DNA of 14,420 bases from an uncultured bacterium (GCA_900556295.1 USOK01000013.1:1-14420); one strand, 5' to 3'; positions 1-7,082 are shown, counted from the first letter of the stretch. Notes: generated from the sequence alone by a model not told the origin. Made by a program: numbers and translations.

Positions 1-49
1 CGGTCTTTTCACTTCTCACGTTTCACTTTTCACTTATTATCTTATTCAC
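1..49 (-). repeat. Heptamer/octamer tandem array, copy 1 (inverted)
   Basis: Read on the minus strand, this is two octamers (GTGAATAA, GATAATAA) followed by four heptamers (GTGAAAA, GTGAAAC, GTGAGAA, GTGAAAA) and GACCG. Bases 1-34 match exactly, as reverse complement, 12007-12040 and 14212-14245. It lies downstream of the gene ending at 87. Degenerate 7- and 8-base tandem units recall cyanobacterial STRR sequences. No function can be read from it. Confidence 0.9.
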
Positions 50-86
50 TTTTATGACAGCATCTAACCCACACTAATCTGCCAAA

Positions 87-530
87 CTATGGTTTTTTCT
101 TGCTGAATAAACCGATGAATTTGTTCCAGCCTTTTTGGAAAAAGTTTCCGACTAATTTTGCCTTATTTGTTATAAATGATTTTGTTGATTTTAGGTTAAT
201 TTTGTTTAATTTGTTTTTGCACCAAGATCCGATGGTTTTGAATTTGCAAATTCCAAAAGCTAGTGCTCCGATTGCCAACGCTCCAAATGCCCATTTTTTC
301 CAAGCAGGCAGTTTGTGTGAATTGTCATCTTTTTGACCTTGTGGACGGAATTCATCAATATCCGGCTGTTTAAGATTTGGAATTGACGGCGGTTGCCCAT
401 TGAACGGGTTTGGATGTGCAGGGTTTCCTACATATCTTGGTTTTTGCCCCATTATGTAAGAAGCGCCGTCAAAATCTAAAACGCCGTTCTGTGCTAACAT
501 ATCTAAATTTCCTGCCCAATTACAAGACAT
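87..530 (-). CDS. Small hypothetical protein with one membrane segment and a basic tail
   Basis: I do not recognise a characterised family. The 147-residue product has a polar, Pro/Asn-rich N-terminal half (about 1-75, including PRYVGNPAHPNPF at 31-43), one hydrophobic segment at about 79-97 (AFGALAIGALAFG) flanked by Lys/Trp, and a C-terminal tail of about 50 residues that holds many lysines and almost no acidic residues. No cleavable signal peptide is visible, since the hydrophobic stretch is internal. The basic tail probably faces the cytoplasm by the positive-inside rule, which would put the N-terminal half outside. The ATG at 530 is preceded by AAAAAAGG about eight bases upstream, a weak Shine-Dalgarno. 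The gene diverges from the glycosyltransferase gene. No terminator is visible downstream. The tail could bind nucleic acid or anionic lipid, but that is a guess. Confidence 0.7.
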   Translation of the reverse strand: MSCNWAGNLDMLAQNGVLDFDGASYIMGQKPRYVGNPAHPNPFNGQPPSIPNLKQPDIDEFRPQGQKDDNSHKLPAWKKWAFGALAIGALAFGICKFKTIGSWCKNKLNKINLKSTKSFITNKAKLVGNFFQKGWNKFIGLFSKKKP

Positions 531-587
531 AAAATAACCTTTTTTATTTTCTACCTTACTTTTATAAAGTATTTTTTTTATAGAAAA

Positions 588-616
588 TTGCTTTTTGGAT
601 GTTTATTTGTTAAATT
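588..616 (+). promoter_or_regulatory. Extended -10 promoter of the glycosyltransferase gene (leaderless candidate)
   Basis: TTGCTT (588-593), a 17-base spacer, then TGT plus TAAATT (-10 at 611-616). The -10 box ends seven bases before the ATG at 624, so transcription should begin at or next to the start codon. No Shine-Dalgarno sequence precedes that ATG. Confidence 0.5.
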
Positions 617-623
617 TTGTAAT

Positions 624-2264
624 ATGAAAAAATTTTTTATTGAAAACAAATTCTTAGTATTATTGTGGCTATTGTGCCTTGTAGGGCTTTTTATGTTTCT
701 TGGTCATTATTCTGGAATATTGATTGATTTTGGGCGAGAAGTTTATTATCCGCAAGAAATTTTAAGCGGAAAAGTTTTATACAAGGATTTGTTCAATATT
801 TATGGACCTTTGTCATATCAGATAAACGCTATTTGGTACAAAATTTTTGGCATAAAGCTTTCTACATTGTATGGTGCCGGAATTTTTACATCTTTGTTAA
901 CAGTTAGTGGGATTTATTTGATTGCACAAAAATTTTTGTCTAAGTTTTTGAGTTTCTGTATTGGATTTTTTACAATTGCAGTTGGGGTTACGGCAACAAG
1001 TATTTTTAATTTTCATTTCCCATACTCTTGGGCTGTAATGTACGGTTTGGTTACATTTTTGTACTCGTTATATTTTTTGTTAAAATATTGGGACAACAAA
1101 GATGTGAAAAATCTTTATCTTAGTTCATTTTTGGCAGGAATTGCAATAACTTGTAAATACGATTTTTTGCTATATGCATTAGTTGTTTTGGCAATATCTG
1201 TAAAAGAGAGAAATTGGAAGGCTATAGCAAGCTTTGTGATTGCACCGGTTTTGAGTTTTGGAACTCTGTTTGTACAAGGTTTGAGAATTGACAGCCTTGT
1301 GAATTCATTGTTAACAACATCTTTGATGGCAAAAAGCAAAACTTTGACTTATTTTTACCAAAACAGTGGAATTTATTTTAACCCGAAAGCAATTTTAACA
1401 GATTTCATTTTGTTTATAAAGTTCGCAATTCCGTTTTGTACAATACTTTTTGCGACTTGTTGTTTTAATATAAAGAAAGTTAATTCAATATCTTTGTCAC
1501 TAATCGGTTGGGCTTTATTTTTGTTGATGTTCAATGTAAAATTCGCATTTGGATTTTTGCCGATATTGCTGGCACTATTTTTTATTGCAGAACTTACAAA
1601 ATCCAGATTTGAAAAAAAATATGATATAAAAACTATTATTTTAACACTTTCTACAATAACTGTTTGTGCAAAGGTTTTCTGGGTAATGCTTTTAGGAAGT
1701 TATGGAAACTTTTATGTTTCGATTGCTCTTGTTGCACTGTTTGCAATACTTTTCAAATATTTACCTCAGAAACTGGAAAAAGTTACAGGAATTTATGTTC
1801 TTGCAATGAGTTTGATTATACTTCTTACAAATATCACGGCTTTAAGGCTAGAAAACTATAAAATTTCTACACCAATTGGCACTATACATACATCTAAGGC
1901 TTATGCCGAGAGTTCAAATCAGTTAATCGAATATATTAACCAAAATACAAAACAAGACGACAAAATCGTAATTTTTCCGGAAGGTATGACGATAAATTTT
2001 TTAACCGCAAGGAAATCTGATGATTATTACAACTCTTTGTTGCCATTATATATAGAAACTTTTGGAGAAAAAAAATTAATTGAGCATTTTAAGAAGAATA
2101 ATCCTGAATACGTAATTTTTAACAATCTTGATATGAAAGATTACTATTTTAGGTATATTTGCCAAGATTATGCACTGGATTTTTGCGCTTTTGTTCAAAA
2201 CAATTATGAACTTGATTCCGTAATTGGCGACGAATTTAGATATTTGATTTTCAAGCGAAAATAA
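624..2264 (+). CDS. GT-C/GT39-like polytopic membrane glycosyltransferase
   Basis: The 546-residue product has about eleven hydrophobic helices between residues 11 and 417 and a soluble C-terminal domain (about 420-546). After the first helix comes an acidic loop, DFGREVYYPQEI at 35-46, followed by KVLYKDLFNIYGPLSY (50-65). This is the layout of GT-C enzymes (PMT/ArnT-like, GT39), in which acidic residues of the first outer loop bind the lipid-phosphate sugar donor or act in catalysis. Such enzymes move a sugar from a polyprenyl-phosphate donor to an outer acceptor. The acceptor here is unknown; cell-surface glycan or lipid modification is likely. The frame stays open upstream to a TTG at 588, but the predicted promoter lies between 588 and 616, so I choose ATG 624. 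metG follows 48 bases downstream on the same strand and may be co-transcribed. Family confidence is good; substrate is unknown. Confidence 0.8.
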   Translation: MKKFFIENKFLVLLWLLCLVGLFMFLGHYSGILIDFGREVYYPQEILSGKVLYKDLFNIYGPLSYQINAIWYKIFGIKLSTLYGAGIFTSLLTVSGIYLIAQKFLSKFLSFCIGFFTIAVGVTATSIFNFHFPYSWAVMYGLVTFLYSLYFLLKYWDNKDVKNLYLSSFLAGIAITCKYDFLLYALVVLAISVKERNWKAIASFVIAPVLSFGTLFVQGLRIDSLVNSLLTTSLMAKSKTLTYFYQNSGIYFNPKAILTDFILFIKFAIPFCTILFATCCFNIKKVNSISLSLIGWALFLLMFNVKFAFGFLPILLALFFIAELTKSRFEKKYDIKTIILTLSTITVCAKVFWVMLLGSYGNFYVSIALVALFAILFKYLPQKLEKVTGIYVLAMSLIILLTNITALRLENYKISTPIGTIHTSKAYAESSNQLIEYINQNTKQDDKIVIFPEGMTINFLTARKSDDYYNSLLPLYIETFGEKKLIEHFKKNNPEYVIFNNLDMKDYYFRYICQDYALDFCAFVQNNYELDSVIGDEFRYLIFKRK

Positions 2265-2312
2265 AATCTTTTTATGTTAAACTAAAATCATTGAAAGAAT
2301 AATGGAGAAAAA

Positions 2313-3875
2313 ATGGAAAAATTTTACTTAACAACAGCAATTGACTACGTAAACGGCGCTCCACACATCGGTCACGCTTACGAAAAAATCTTGTCTGATA
2401 TTATTACAAGACACTTTACACAACGTTGTGATGACGTATATATGCTTACAGGAACTGACGAACACGGTATTAAAATCCAAAAAACGGCAGCAAGCAAGGG
2501 TATTAGCCCGAAAGAACTTTGTGATGCAAACTCACAAAAATTTAAAGATGCTTGGAAAGCTCTTGATATCAACTATTCACAGTTTATCAGAACTACTGAC
2601 GAAGATCACGAAAAAATCGTTCAACATATTTTTGAAAAACTTTTGGCACAAGGCGATATTTACAAAAATTCTTATGAAGGCTTGTATTGTACAGGTTGTG
2701 AGTGCTTTTTGAACCCGAAAGACTTGACAGAAGATGGTCTTTGCCCTGATCACCAAAAGAAACCGGAAGTTGTTAAGGAAGAAAATTATTTCTTCAAGCT
2801 TTCAAAATACAAAGACGCAATCATTAAACATATCAAGGATCACCCTGATTTTATTTTACCGGAATTCAGAGCTAATGAGGTTTTGAACCAATTGGAAGAT
2901 ATTCAAGACATCTCTGTTTCTCGTGCAAAATCAAATGTACAATGGGGTATTGATGTTTTATCAGACCCGGAACAATCAATCTATGTTTGGATTGACGCGC
3001 TTTCAAACTATATTACAGCACTCGGTTATGACATAGAAAATCCGTCTGAAAAATTCAAAAAATATTGGCCGGCAGATGTTCATGTAATCGGTAAAGATAT
3101 TTTGAAATTCCACAGTATCTATTGGCCTGCATTCTTGATGGCATTGGATTTGCCGTTACCAAAACATATTTTTGCACACGGTTGGATTACGATTGACGAA
3201 TCAAAAATGTCAAAATCTTTGGGCAACGTAATTTCTCCAACATCTGTTTTGGAAACTTTTAATCTTGAAACCCCTGATGCGTTCAGGTATTACATGGCAT
3301 CATCTGCACCTTGCGGACGTGACGGAAACTATTCCGATGACGATTTTAAAGAAAAAGTCAACGCACACCTTGCAAACAGCATGGGAAATCTTTTGAATAG
3401 AACGCTTTCTATGTTGGTTAAGTATTTTGACGGCGAAGTTAAAGCGGAATTCAAGGCTGAAAATCCTCTTACGAAAAAGGCTTTGGGCACAGTTCAAATT
3501 GTAAAAAATCACTTCGACAACTTTGAAATTTCAGAAGCTGCTCTTGCAATAAATTCGCTAGTTGATATAACTAACAAATACGTTCAAGACAATGCACCTT
3601 GGACTTTGGCAAAAGAAGAAAAAATGACAGAATGCGGACAAGTTTTGGTAAATGTTCTTGATATTATGTGTATTATTTCTTCATTAATCTATCCATATTG
3701 TCCAAATATTGCAACAAGTATGGCAAAACAATTATCATTTGATTTAAAAACAAAATTGGATGATTTAACAACTGACAATATCAAGCTCGGAAAACTTATC
3801 GAAAAAGAAGACATTAAACCTGTATTTTTGAGAGTTGATTCGGAACTTGCAGATAAATCCGCAAAGAAAGCGTAA
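2313..3875 (+). CDS. metG: Methionine--tRNA ligase
   Basis: This enzyme charges tRNA-Met with methionine using ATP in the cytoplasm. The 520-residue class I synthetase shows the HIGH motif as PHIGH (17-21) and the KMSKS loop (298-302). In the connective domain, Cys126, Cys129, Cys144 and His147 form a single C-x2-C ... C-x2-H zinc knuckle, the one-zinc type seen in Thermus-like enzymes. The helical anticodon-binding domain follows, with NSMGNLLNRT (355-364) and DNAPW (426-430, Trp430). The protein stops at about 520 residues and lacks the C-terminal EMAPII-like tRNA-binding domain found in many bacterial MetRS, which is a common natural variant. The start ATG has a good Shine-Dalgarno (GGAG) about six bases upstream. 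No poly-T intrinsic terminator follows; the nearest structures are the hairpins at 3904-3936 and 3963-4018. Confidence 0.97.
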   Translation: MEKFYLTTAIDYVNGAPHIGHAYEKILSDIITRHFTQRCDDVYMLTGTDEHGIKIQKTAASKGISPKELCDANSQKFKDAWKALDINYSQFIRTTDEDHEKIVQHIFEKLLAQGDIYKNSYEGLYCTGCECFLNPKDLTEDGLCPDHQKKPEVVKEENYFFKLSKYKDAIIKHIKDHPDFILPEFRANEVLNQLEDIQDISVSRAKSNVQWGIDVLSDPEQSIYVWIDALSNYITALGYDIENPSEKFKKYWPADVHVIGKDILKFHSIYWPAFLMALDLPLPKHIFAHGWITIDESKMSKSLGNVISPTSVLETFNLETPDAFRYYMASSAPCGRDGNYSDDDFKEKVNAHLANSMGNLLNRTLSMLVKYFDGEVKAEFKAENPLTKKALGTVQIVKNHFDNFEISEAALAINSLVDITNKYVQDNAPWTLAKEEKMTECGQVLVNVLDIMCIISSLIYPYCPNIATSMAKQLSFDLKTKLDDLTTDNIKLGKLIEKEDIKPVFLRVDSELADKSAKKA

Positions 3876-3903
3876 TTAAAGAAAATTACATAGCGGTACC
3901 GCA

Positions 3904-3936
3904 GTTGTTACGGTAGGTCGGGGTATCCACCTCGAC
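3904..3936 (+). repeat. GTTACGGTAGG hairpin repeat, copy A
   Basis: GTTGTTACGGTAGG at 3904-3917 recurs in inverted orientation at 4546-4559, and 12 of its bases recur at 14358-14369. It runs into a hairpin, GTCGGGGT-ATCC-ACCTCGAC (3917-3936, eight pairs, one G-T). A 10-base palindrome, GCGGTACCGC, precedes it at 3893-3902. There is no T-run, so it is not a standard terminator. Confidence 0.8.
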
Positions 3937-3962
3937 ATCACGAATATTATCAACATTAATAG

Positions 3963-4018
3963 ATTCTGAATAAGACGAAAATCTATGCTAAACGCTAGAT
4001 TTTCTGTCTTTTCAGAAT
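3963..4018. repeat. Long intergenic hairpin between convergent metG and DUF4186 genes
   Basis: The arms ATTCTGAA/TTCAGAAT (3963-3970, 4011-4018), AAGAC/GTCTT (3972-3976, 4006-4010) and GAAAATCTA/TAGATTTTC (3977-3985, 3996-4004) stack into 22 base pairs. There are only two one-base bulges (T3971, T4005) and a 10-base loop. No T-tract follows on either strand. The right end, TTTCAGAATGAC (4010-4021), recurs at 4623-4634 and, inverted, at 12141-12152. It may block transcription from both converging genes or be a palindromic mobile repeat. The rest of the 3876-4134 gap shows nothing I can name. Confidence 0.8.
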
Positions 4019-4134
4019 GACATTATGTATTGCCACAATTTACGTTATTCTGAGAACAACAATTATTTGAATTCAAAGAATTTACTTAAAGAAGTTATTT
4101 TAGAAGATTACCAACAATGTTATATATTAAAATA

Positions 4135-4479
4135 CTAACTTAATTGTCGTTTTATCCATTCCATAATAATTTTTACAACATAATCTTGTTGAGATTGAGT
4201 TAACTCAATCCCCTTTGGAATTTTATGCCACTTAGAAAGACAACCTCTGCAGCAACAAGCAGTTGCGTGTTGTGCAATAAATACCGGATGACCTTTCATT
4301 GGTGTTTGTTTTCCATCATTTGGAATATCAGCAGGTGCAAGACGCTTTGATATAAAATCATAAGCGTGTTGCTCAATTGTATTTAAACCTTTTTGAAAAA
4401 TATAATCTTTATCTTTTTGCTTTAATTTAAACTTGCTTCTAAAATCAGATTTTGCAAGTTTGTCAAATATATCTGTCAT
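4135..4479 (-). CDS. DUF4186 family protein
   Basis: The 114-residue protein closely fits my memory of the DUF4186 family, including its usual length: FRSKFKLKQKDKDYI (13-27), GKQTPMKGHPVFIAQHAT (56-73), CCCRGC (75-80), WHKIPKG (84-90) and YVVKIIMEWI (90-99 region). The function is unknown. Four cysteines (75, 76, 77, 80) sit close to His64, His71 and His85, so a metal site or redox role is plausible; this is inference. It has no signal peptide or membrane segment and is probably cytoplasmic. No Shine-Dalgarno is visible before the ATG at 4479. Instead an extended -10 box ends six bases upstream, which predicts a leaderless mRNA. It converges on metG and diverges from the SLH gene. Confidence 0.85.
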   Translation of the reverse strand: MTDIFDKLAKSDFRSKFKLKQKDKDYIFQKGLNTIEQHAYDFISKRLAPADIPNDGKQTPMKGHPVFIAQHATACCCRGCLSKWHKIPKGIELTQSQQDYVVKIIMEWIKRQLS

Positions 4480-4485
4480 AATTTT

Positions 4486-4515
4486 ATTGTAACACTAAGA
4501 ATTAAAAGAGAACAA
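4486..4515 (-). promoter_or_regulatory. Extended -10 promoter of the DUF4186 gene (leaderless candidate)
   Basis: On the minus strand: TTGTTC (4515-4510), an 18-base spacer ending in TGT, then TACAAT (4491-4486). The -10 box ends six bases before the ATG at 4479, leaving no room for a ribosome-binding site in the leader. Confidence 0.55.
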
Positions 4516-4526
4516 TAGTATTTTTT

Positions 4527-4559
4527 GGGGAGTAAAATTACTCGCCCTACCGTAACAAC
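4527..4559 (-). repeat. GTTACGGTAGG hairpin repeat, copy B (inverted)
   Basis: CCTACCGTAACAAC (4546-4559) is the exact reverse complement of the 14-base core of copy A. It adjoins a hairpin, GGG+GAGTA / TACTC+CCC (4527-4547), with one bulged G at 4544 and an AAAT loop. The stem sequence differs from copy A, while the core is identical. Confidence 0.75.
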
Positions 4560-4620
4560 AGCAATGTATAACGCTTAATTTATAAGTATCACTGTCTAAT
4601 CGTTCGCATTAATGTTCTAG

Positions 4621-4745
4621 GCTTTCAGAATGACGACTTTGTAATTCTTTTGTAACGAACTTAGCGTCCTATCGTCTTAACGACTTATCGACTTTTAAAA
4701 ACTTAGCTGCCTCGCTTCCTAGCCGCTTAGTTGCCTTATACAGCC
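4621..4745 (+). repeat. 107-bp dispersed repeat, copy 1, with degenerate CTTAGCGN-type octamers
   Basis: Bases 4621-4727 match the reverse complement of 12048-12154 with three substitutions in 107 and no gaps. The right two thirds has an 8-base period (CTTAGCGT, CCTATCGT, CTTAACGA, CTTATCGA, then CTTAGCTG-like units) that continues to about 4745. The left end, GCTTTCAGAATGAC, shares TTTCAGAATGAC with the hairpin ending at 4018. It sits about 40 bases upstream of the SLH gene promoter. I see nothing else definable in the flanking bases 4560-4620 apart from TCGCATTAATGTTCT, which recurs inverted with one change at 12265-12279. Confidence 0.9.
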
Positions 4746-4784
4746 TTGTCATCTCATTATCAAATAGCCCAACAGAATAACCGC

Positions 4785-4813
4785 TTACGGTAATGTTTAT
4801 AACCTCTTATAAA
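4785..4813 (+). promoter_or_regulatory. Probable promoter of the SLH protein gene
   Basis: TTACGG (4785-4790), a 17-base spacer, TATAAA (4808-4813). Transcription would start near 4820 and give a leader of about 70 bases ending in a strong Shine-Dalgarno, AAGGAGGT (4880-4887), just before ATG 4892. Confidence 0.5.
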
Positions 4814-4891
4814 GTACATAATCTAATATGGTTTTTTAAAATATGTTTTTATGGATTTTTAGAAAAAAATTCATTACACAAGGAGGTAAAA

Positions 4892-6928
4892 ATGACAATT
4901 AAAAAACTTACTGTGGCAGCTGCAATTGCCGTTGGAATAGCAACGTGTTCCTTGAATCAAGCAATGGCGGCTTGTCCTTGCGCAACTCCGGAAACTCCCG
5001 CACCTTGCGCTGAACCGTTACCTGTTGTAACAGGACCTGCGTGTCCATGTGAAACGGTTAAACCAAACACTTGTACAAAGTGTAAAAAAGCAATGCCTGA
5101 TTGCGATTGCAAAAAACAAAAAGCTAAACCTTGCGATCCATGCGAAAAACCTAAAAAACCGGATTGCGGTTGTCCAGATGAAATAAGTTGTGACAAACCG
5201 GCTGATCCTGCTTGCGCAATATGTCCACAAACAGGAAAACCTGATAGAAAAGATATGAAACAAGTTTACGGTTATCCAAACGCAATTTATGGCACAAACA
5301 ACTATGTTGGACAACCTGCAAACTCAATCTTTTCAACAGACACACCGCATGCTACAACCGCTAGAGCACTATCATCAGCTATTAACGGTACAACTGTTGC
5401 AACAGACGGGCAAATTACAGGAGCAGCTACTCAAATGCCTTGTTTAAACGAAGCTCCAACTCGTCACAATGGTATTCCTATTGACAGAAACGAAAAAATT
5501 ATGGACGGAAACAATTGCCCAATTGATTTCAAATCATCAAACTCAATTGATGCAGTGAAGAAAAGTTTCGTTCCTTATGAAATTCCCAACCAAGTAATGC
5601 AAACAACAGGTGCTGCAGCAAACCTCGGTGGTTGTCAGTTCCCTGATGTTCCAAACGGTTTTTGGGCAGCATGTGATATCGACAAACTTGCAATAAACGA
5701 TGTAGTTGTCGGCTATCCTGATGGCTACTTCAAACCAAACAGACATATCTCTCGTGCAGAATTTGCAACAATTTTAGTTAAAGGTTTCAACCTAGACAAA
5801 TGCGAAATGCCTCGTGAAGGTTTATTCAAAGATGTTCCGAAAAGCAACTGGGCTAACCCTGCTATCGCAAAAGCTGTTGATGAAGACTTGTTAAAAGGTT
5901 ATCCAGACGGTAATTTCAAACCGAATCATCCTGTAACTCGTATAGAAGCATTGACTACAATTGCAAAAGGTATGACTTGCGATATCGACCAATGTAAAGC
6001 AGACGAAATCCTAAGCAAATACGCAGATGGCGGTTCAATTCCAAACTGGGCAAGAATTCCGGTTGCAAAATCTCTTGAAAACGGAGCTCTTAAAGATATG
6101 CCTAATCCAAACATGATTATGCCTAACAAAGAAGCTTCTCGTGCAGAAGTAGCATCAATGATGCAGACAGTTCGTGTAGCTTTGGGTTACGATACAAATC
6201 CTAAAACTGCAAACAACATCTGTCCGGCTTGTCCTGTAAACAAAAATGCTTTTGTTGAAAACGAAGAAATCGTGAAAATTCCGACATTGAAGGTTAAAAT
6301 GATTGACCAATTAACAGCAAAATCTTCTCACGTCGGTCAATACTTCAGAGCAAACACTCTTGAAGACGTTACAATTAACGGTGTAACTTACCCTTGCGGT
6401 TCAACCGTAACTGGTCAAGTTGTAGAAGTTATCAGACCATCAGGTTGTGATAAAGGTGCTTTGAAATTGTCATTCACTGATATCAAAAACGGTGATTGCA
6501 AAACAAAATTACCTAAACAAATTCTACAAGCCCAAGTTAACAAATCCAAACAGGTAAACCCTGTTGCAAGATTAGTTGAAATGCCGTTCACATTAGCAGG
6601 TTCACTTGTTGGTGTAGCAGGCAGAACTGTCGGCGGTGTAGTTACAAACCTTGGTAACGCAGTAGAAAACGTTTCTAACGACGCAGGTTACATGTTAGGT
6701 CACGCATTCCAAGGTCAATTCGGTGCAGCAGCTCGTAGCTTAGGCGACGGCTTGTGGGAAACTGTTAAAGCTCCGGTTGACGTAACAAGAACTGCATTGT
6801 CAGGTACAATGGGCTTATTCCAAACTACAGGCGACGAATTTGCTTACCTTGTTGACCCTCGCGGATACAAAATCTCCGCAGTTAACCCAAGAGAACACAT
6901 TACTATCGCTTTCGGATGTAATGAATAG
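4892..6928 (+). CDS. Secreted Cys-rich protein with three SLH domains
   Basis: This is a 678-residue exported surface or periplasmic protein. Residues 1-26 form a signal peptide (MTIKK, hydrophobic core, cut after AMA). A Pro/Cys-rich segment follows with 16 cysteines between residues 28 and 111 (CPC, C-x2-C, CDC, CDPC, CGC). Three SLH domains lie at about 249-300, 311-361 and 375-430, with the signatures VVGYPDGYFKPNRHISRAEF and LLKGYPDGNFKP; the third is divergent (LKDMPNPNMIMP). SLH domains bind peptidoglycan-linked polysaccharide, and in cyanobacteria they anchor outer-membrane proteins to the wall. Residues about 462-550 look like a beta domain (VGQYFRANTLEDV, PCGSTVTGQVVEV, ALKLSFTDIKNG). 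The rest (about 555-678) is Gly/Ala-rich and amphipathic. No OprB porin barrel is present, unlike many cyanobacterial SLH proteins. The open frame extends upstream to 4793, but AAGGAGGT places the start at ATG 4892. Confidence 0.9.
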   Translation: MTIKKLTVAAAIAVGIATCSLNQAMAACPCATPETPAPCAEPLPVVTGPACPCETVKPNTCTKCKKAMPDCDCKKQKAKPCDPCEKPKKPDCGCPDEISCDKPADPACAICPQTGKPDRKDMKQVYGYPNAIYGTNNYVGQPANSIFSTDTPHATTARALSSAINGTTVATDGQITGAATQMPCLNEAPTRHNGIPIDRNEKIMDGNNCPIDFKSSNSIDAVKKSFVPYEIPNQVMQTTGAAANLGGCQFPDVPNGFWAACDIDKLAINDVVVGYPDGYFKPNRHISRAEFATILVKGFNLDKCEMPREGLFKDVPKSNWANPAIAKAVDEDLLKGYPDGNFKPNHPVTRIEALTTIAKGMTCDIDQCKADEILSKYADGGSIPNWARIPVAKSLENGALKDMPNPNMIMPNKEASRAEVASMMQTVRVALGYDTNPKTANNICPACPVNKNAFVENEEIVKIPTLKVKMIDQLTAKSSHVGQYFRANTLEDVTINGVTYPCGSTVTGQVVEVIRPSGCDKGALKLSFTDIKNGDCKTKLPKQILQAQVNKSKQVNPVARLVEMPFTLAGSLVGVAGRTVGGVVTNLGNAVENVSNDAGYMLGHAFQGQFGAAARSLGDGLWETVKAPVDVTRTALSGTMGLFQTTGDEFAYLVDPRGYKISAVNPREHITIAFGCNE

Positions 6929-6972
6929 ATGCTACATTAATGTCTGTTATCTTTCATATAGTAGTGCTAGAT

Positions 6973-7082
6973 AGATGCTAAGATGCCAAGAGGCAAAGAG
7001 GCATAGTCTATTAAGGGAATAAGTTATATTTACCTGAAAAGTCCTAGTGCCTTAGAGCCTTAGTAACTTAGTAACTTTAAAG
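6973..7082. repeat. Two opposed octamer arrays in the SLH-gene 3' region
   Basis: The left array has four units, AGATGCTA, AGATGCCA, AGAGGCAA and AGAGGCAT (6973-7004). The right array has five, CCTAGTGC, CTTAGAGC, CTTAGTAA, CTTAGTAA and CTTTAAAG (7043-7082). The left array read on the minus strand gives GCATCTTA/GCCTCTT-type units of the same family, so the two are inverted around about 38 bases and can partly pair. Nothing coding is visible in 6929-7324. The remaining bases, about 7161-7260, hold only scattered words, such as GAAGTGAATAG and an AAATTAATTT palindrome. Confidence 0.75.

Noticed and set aside
588..623. TTG 588 as the start of the glycosyltransferase
   Set aside because: The stretch 588-616 contains the promoter elements and adds no recognisable sequence; ATG 624 begins a normal MKK-type membrane N-terminus.
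3876..4134. tRNA or small structured RNA gene in the repeat-rich gap
   Set aside because: Hairpins are present, but no T-loop consensus, cloverleaf or 3' CCA context was found.
4793..4891. Upstream extension of the SLH protein to ATG 4793
   Set aside because: It overlaps the predicted promoter; the strong AAGGAGGT and a normal signal peptide both point to ATG 4892.
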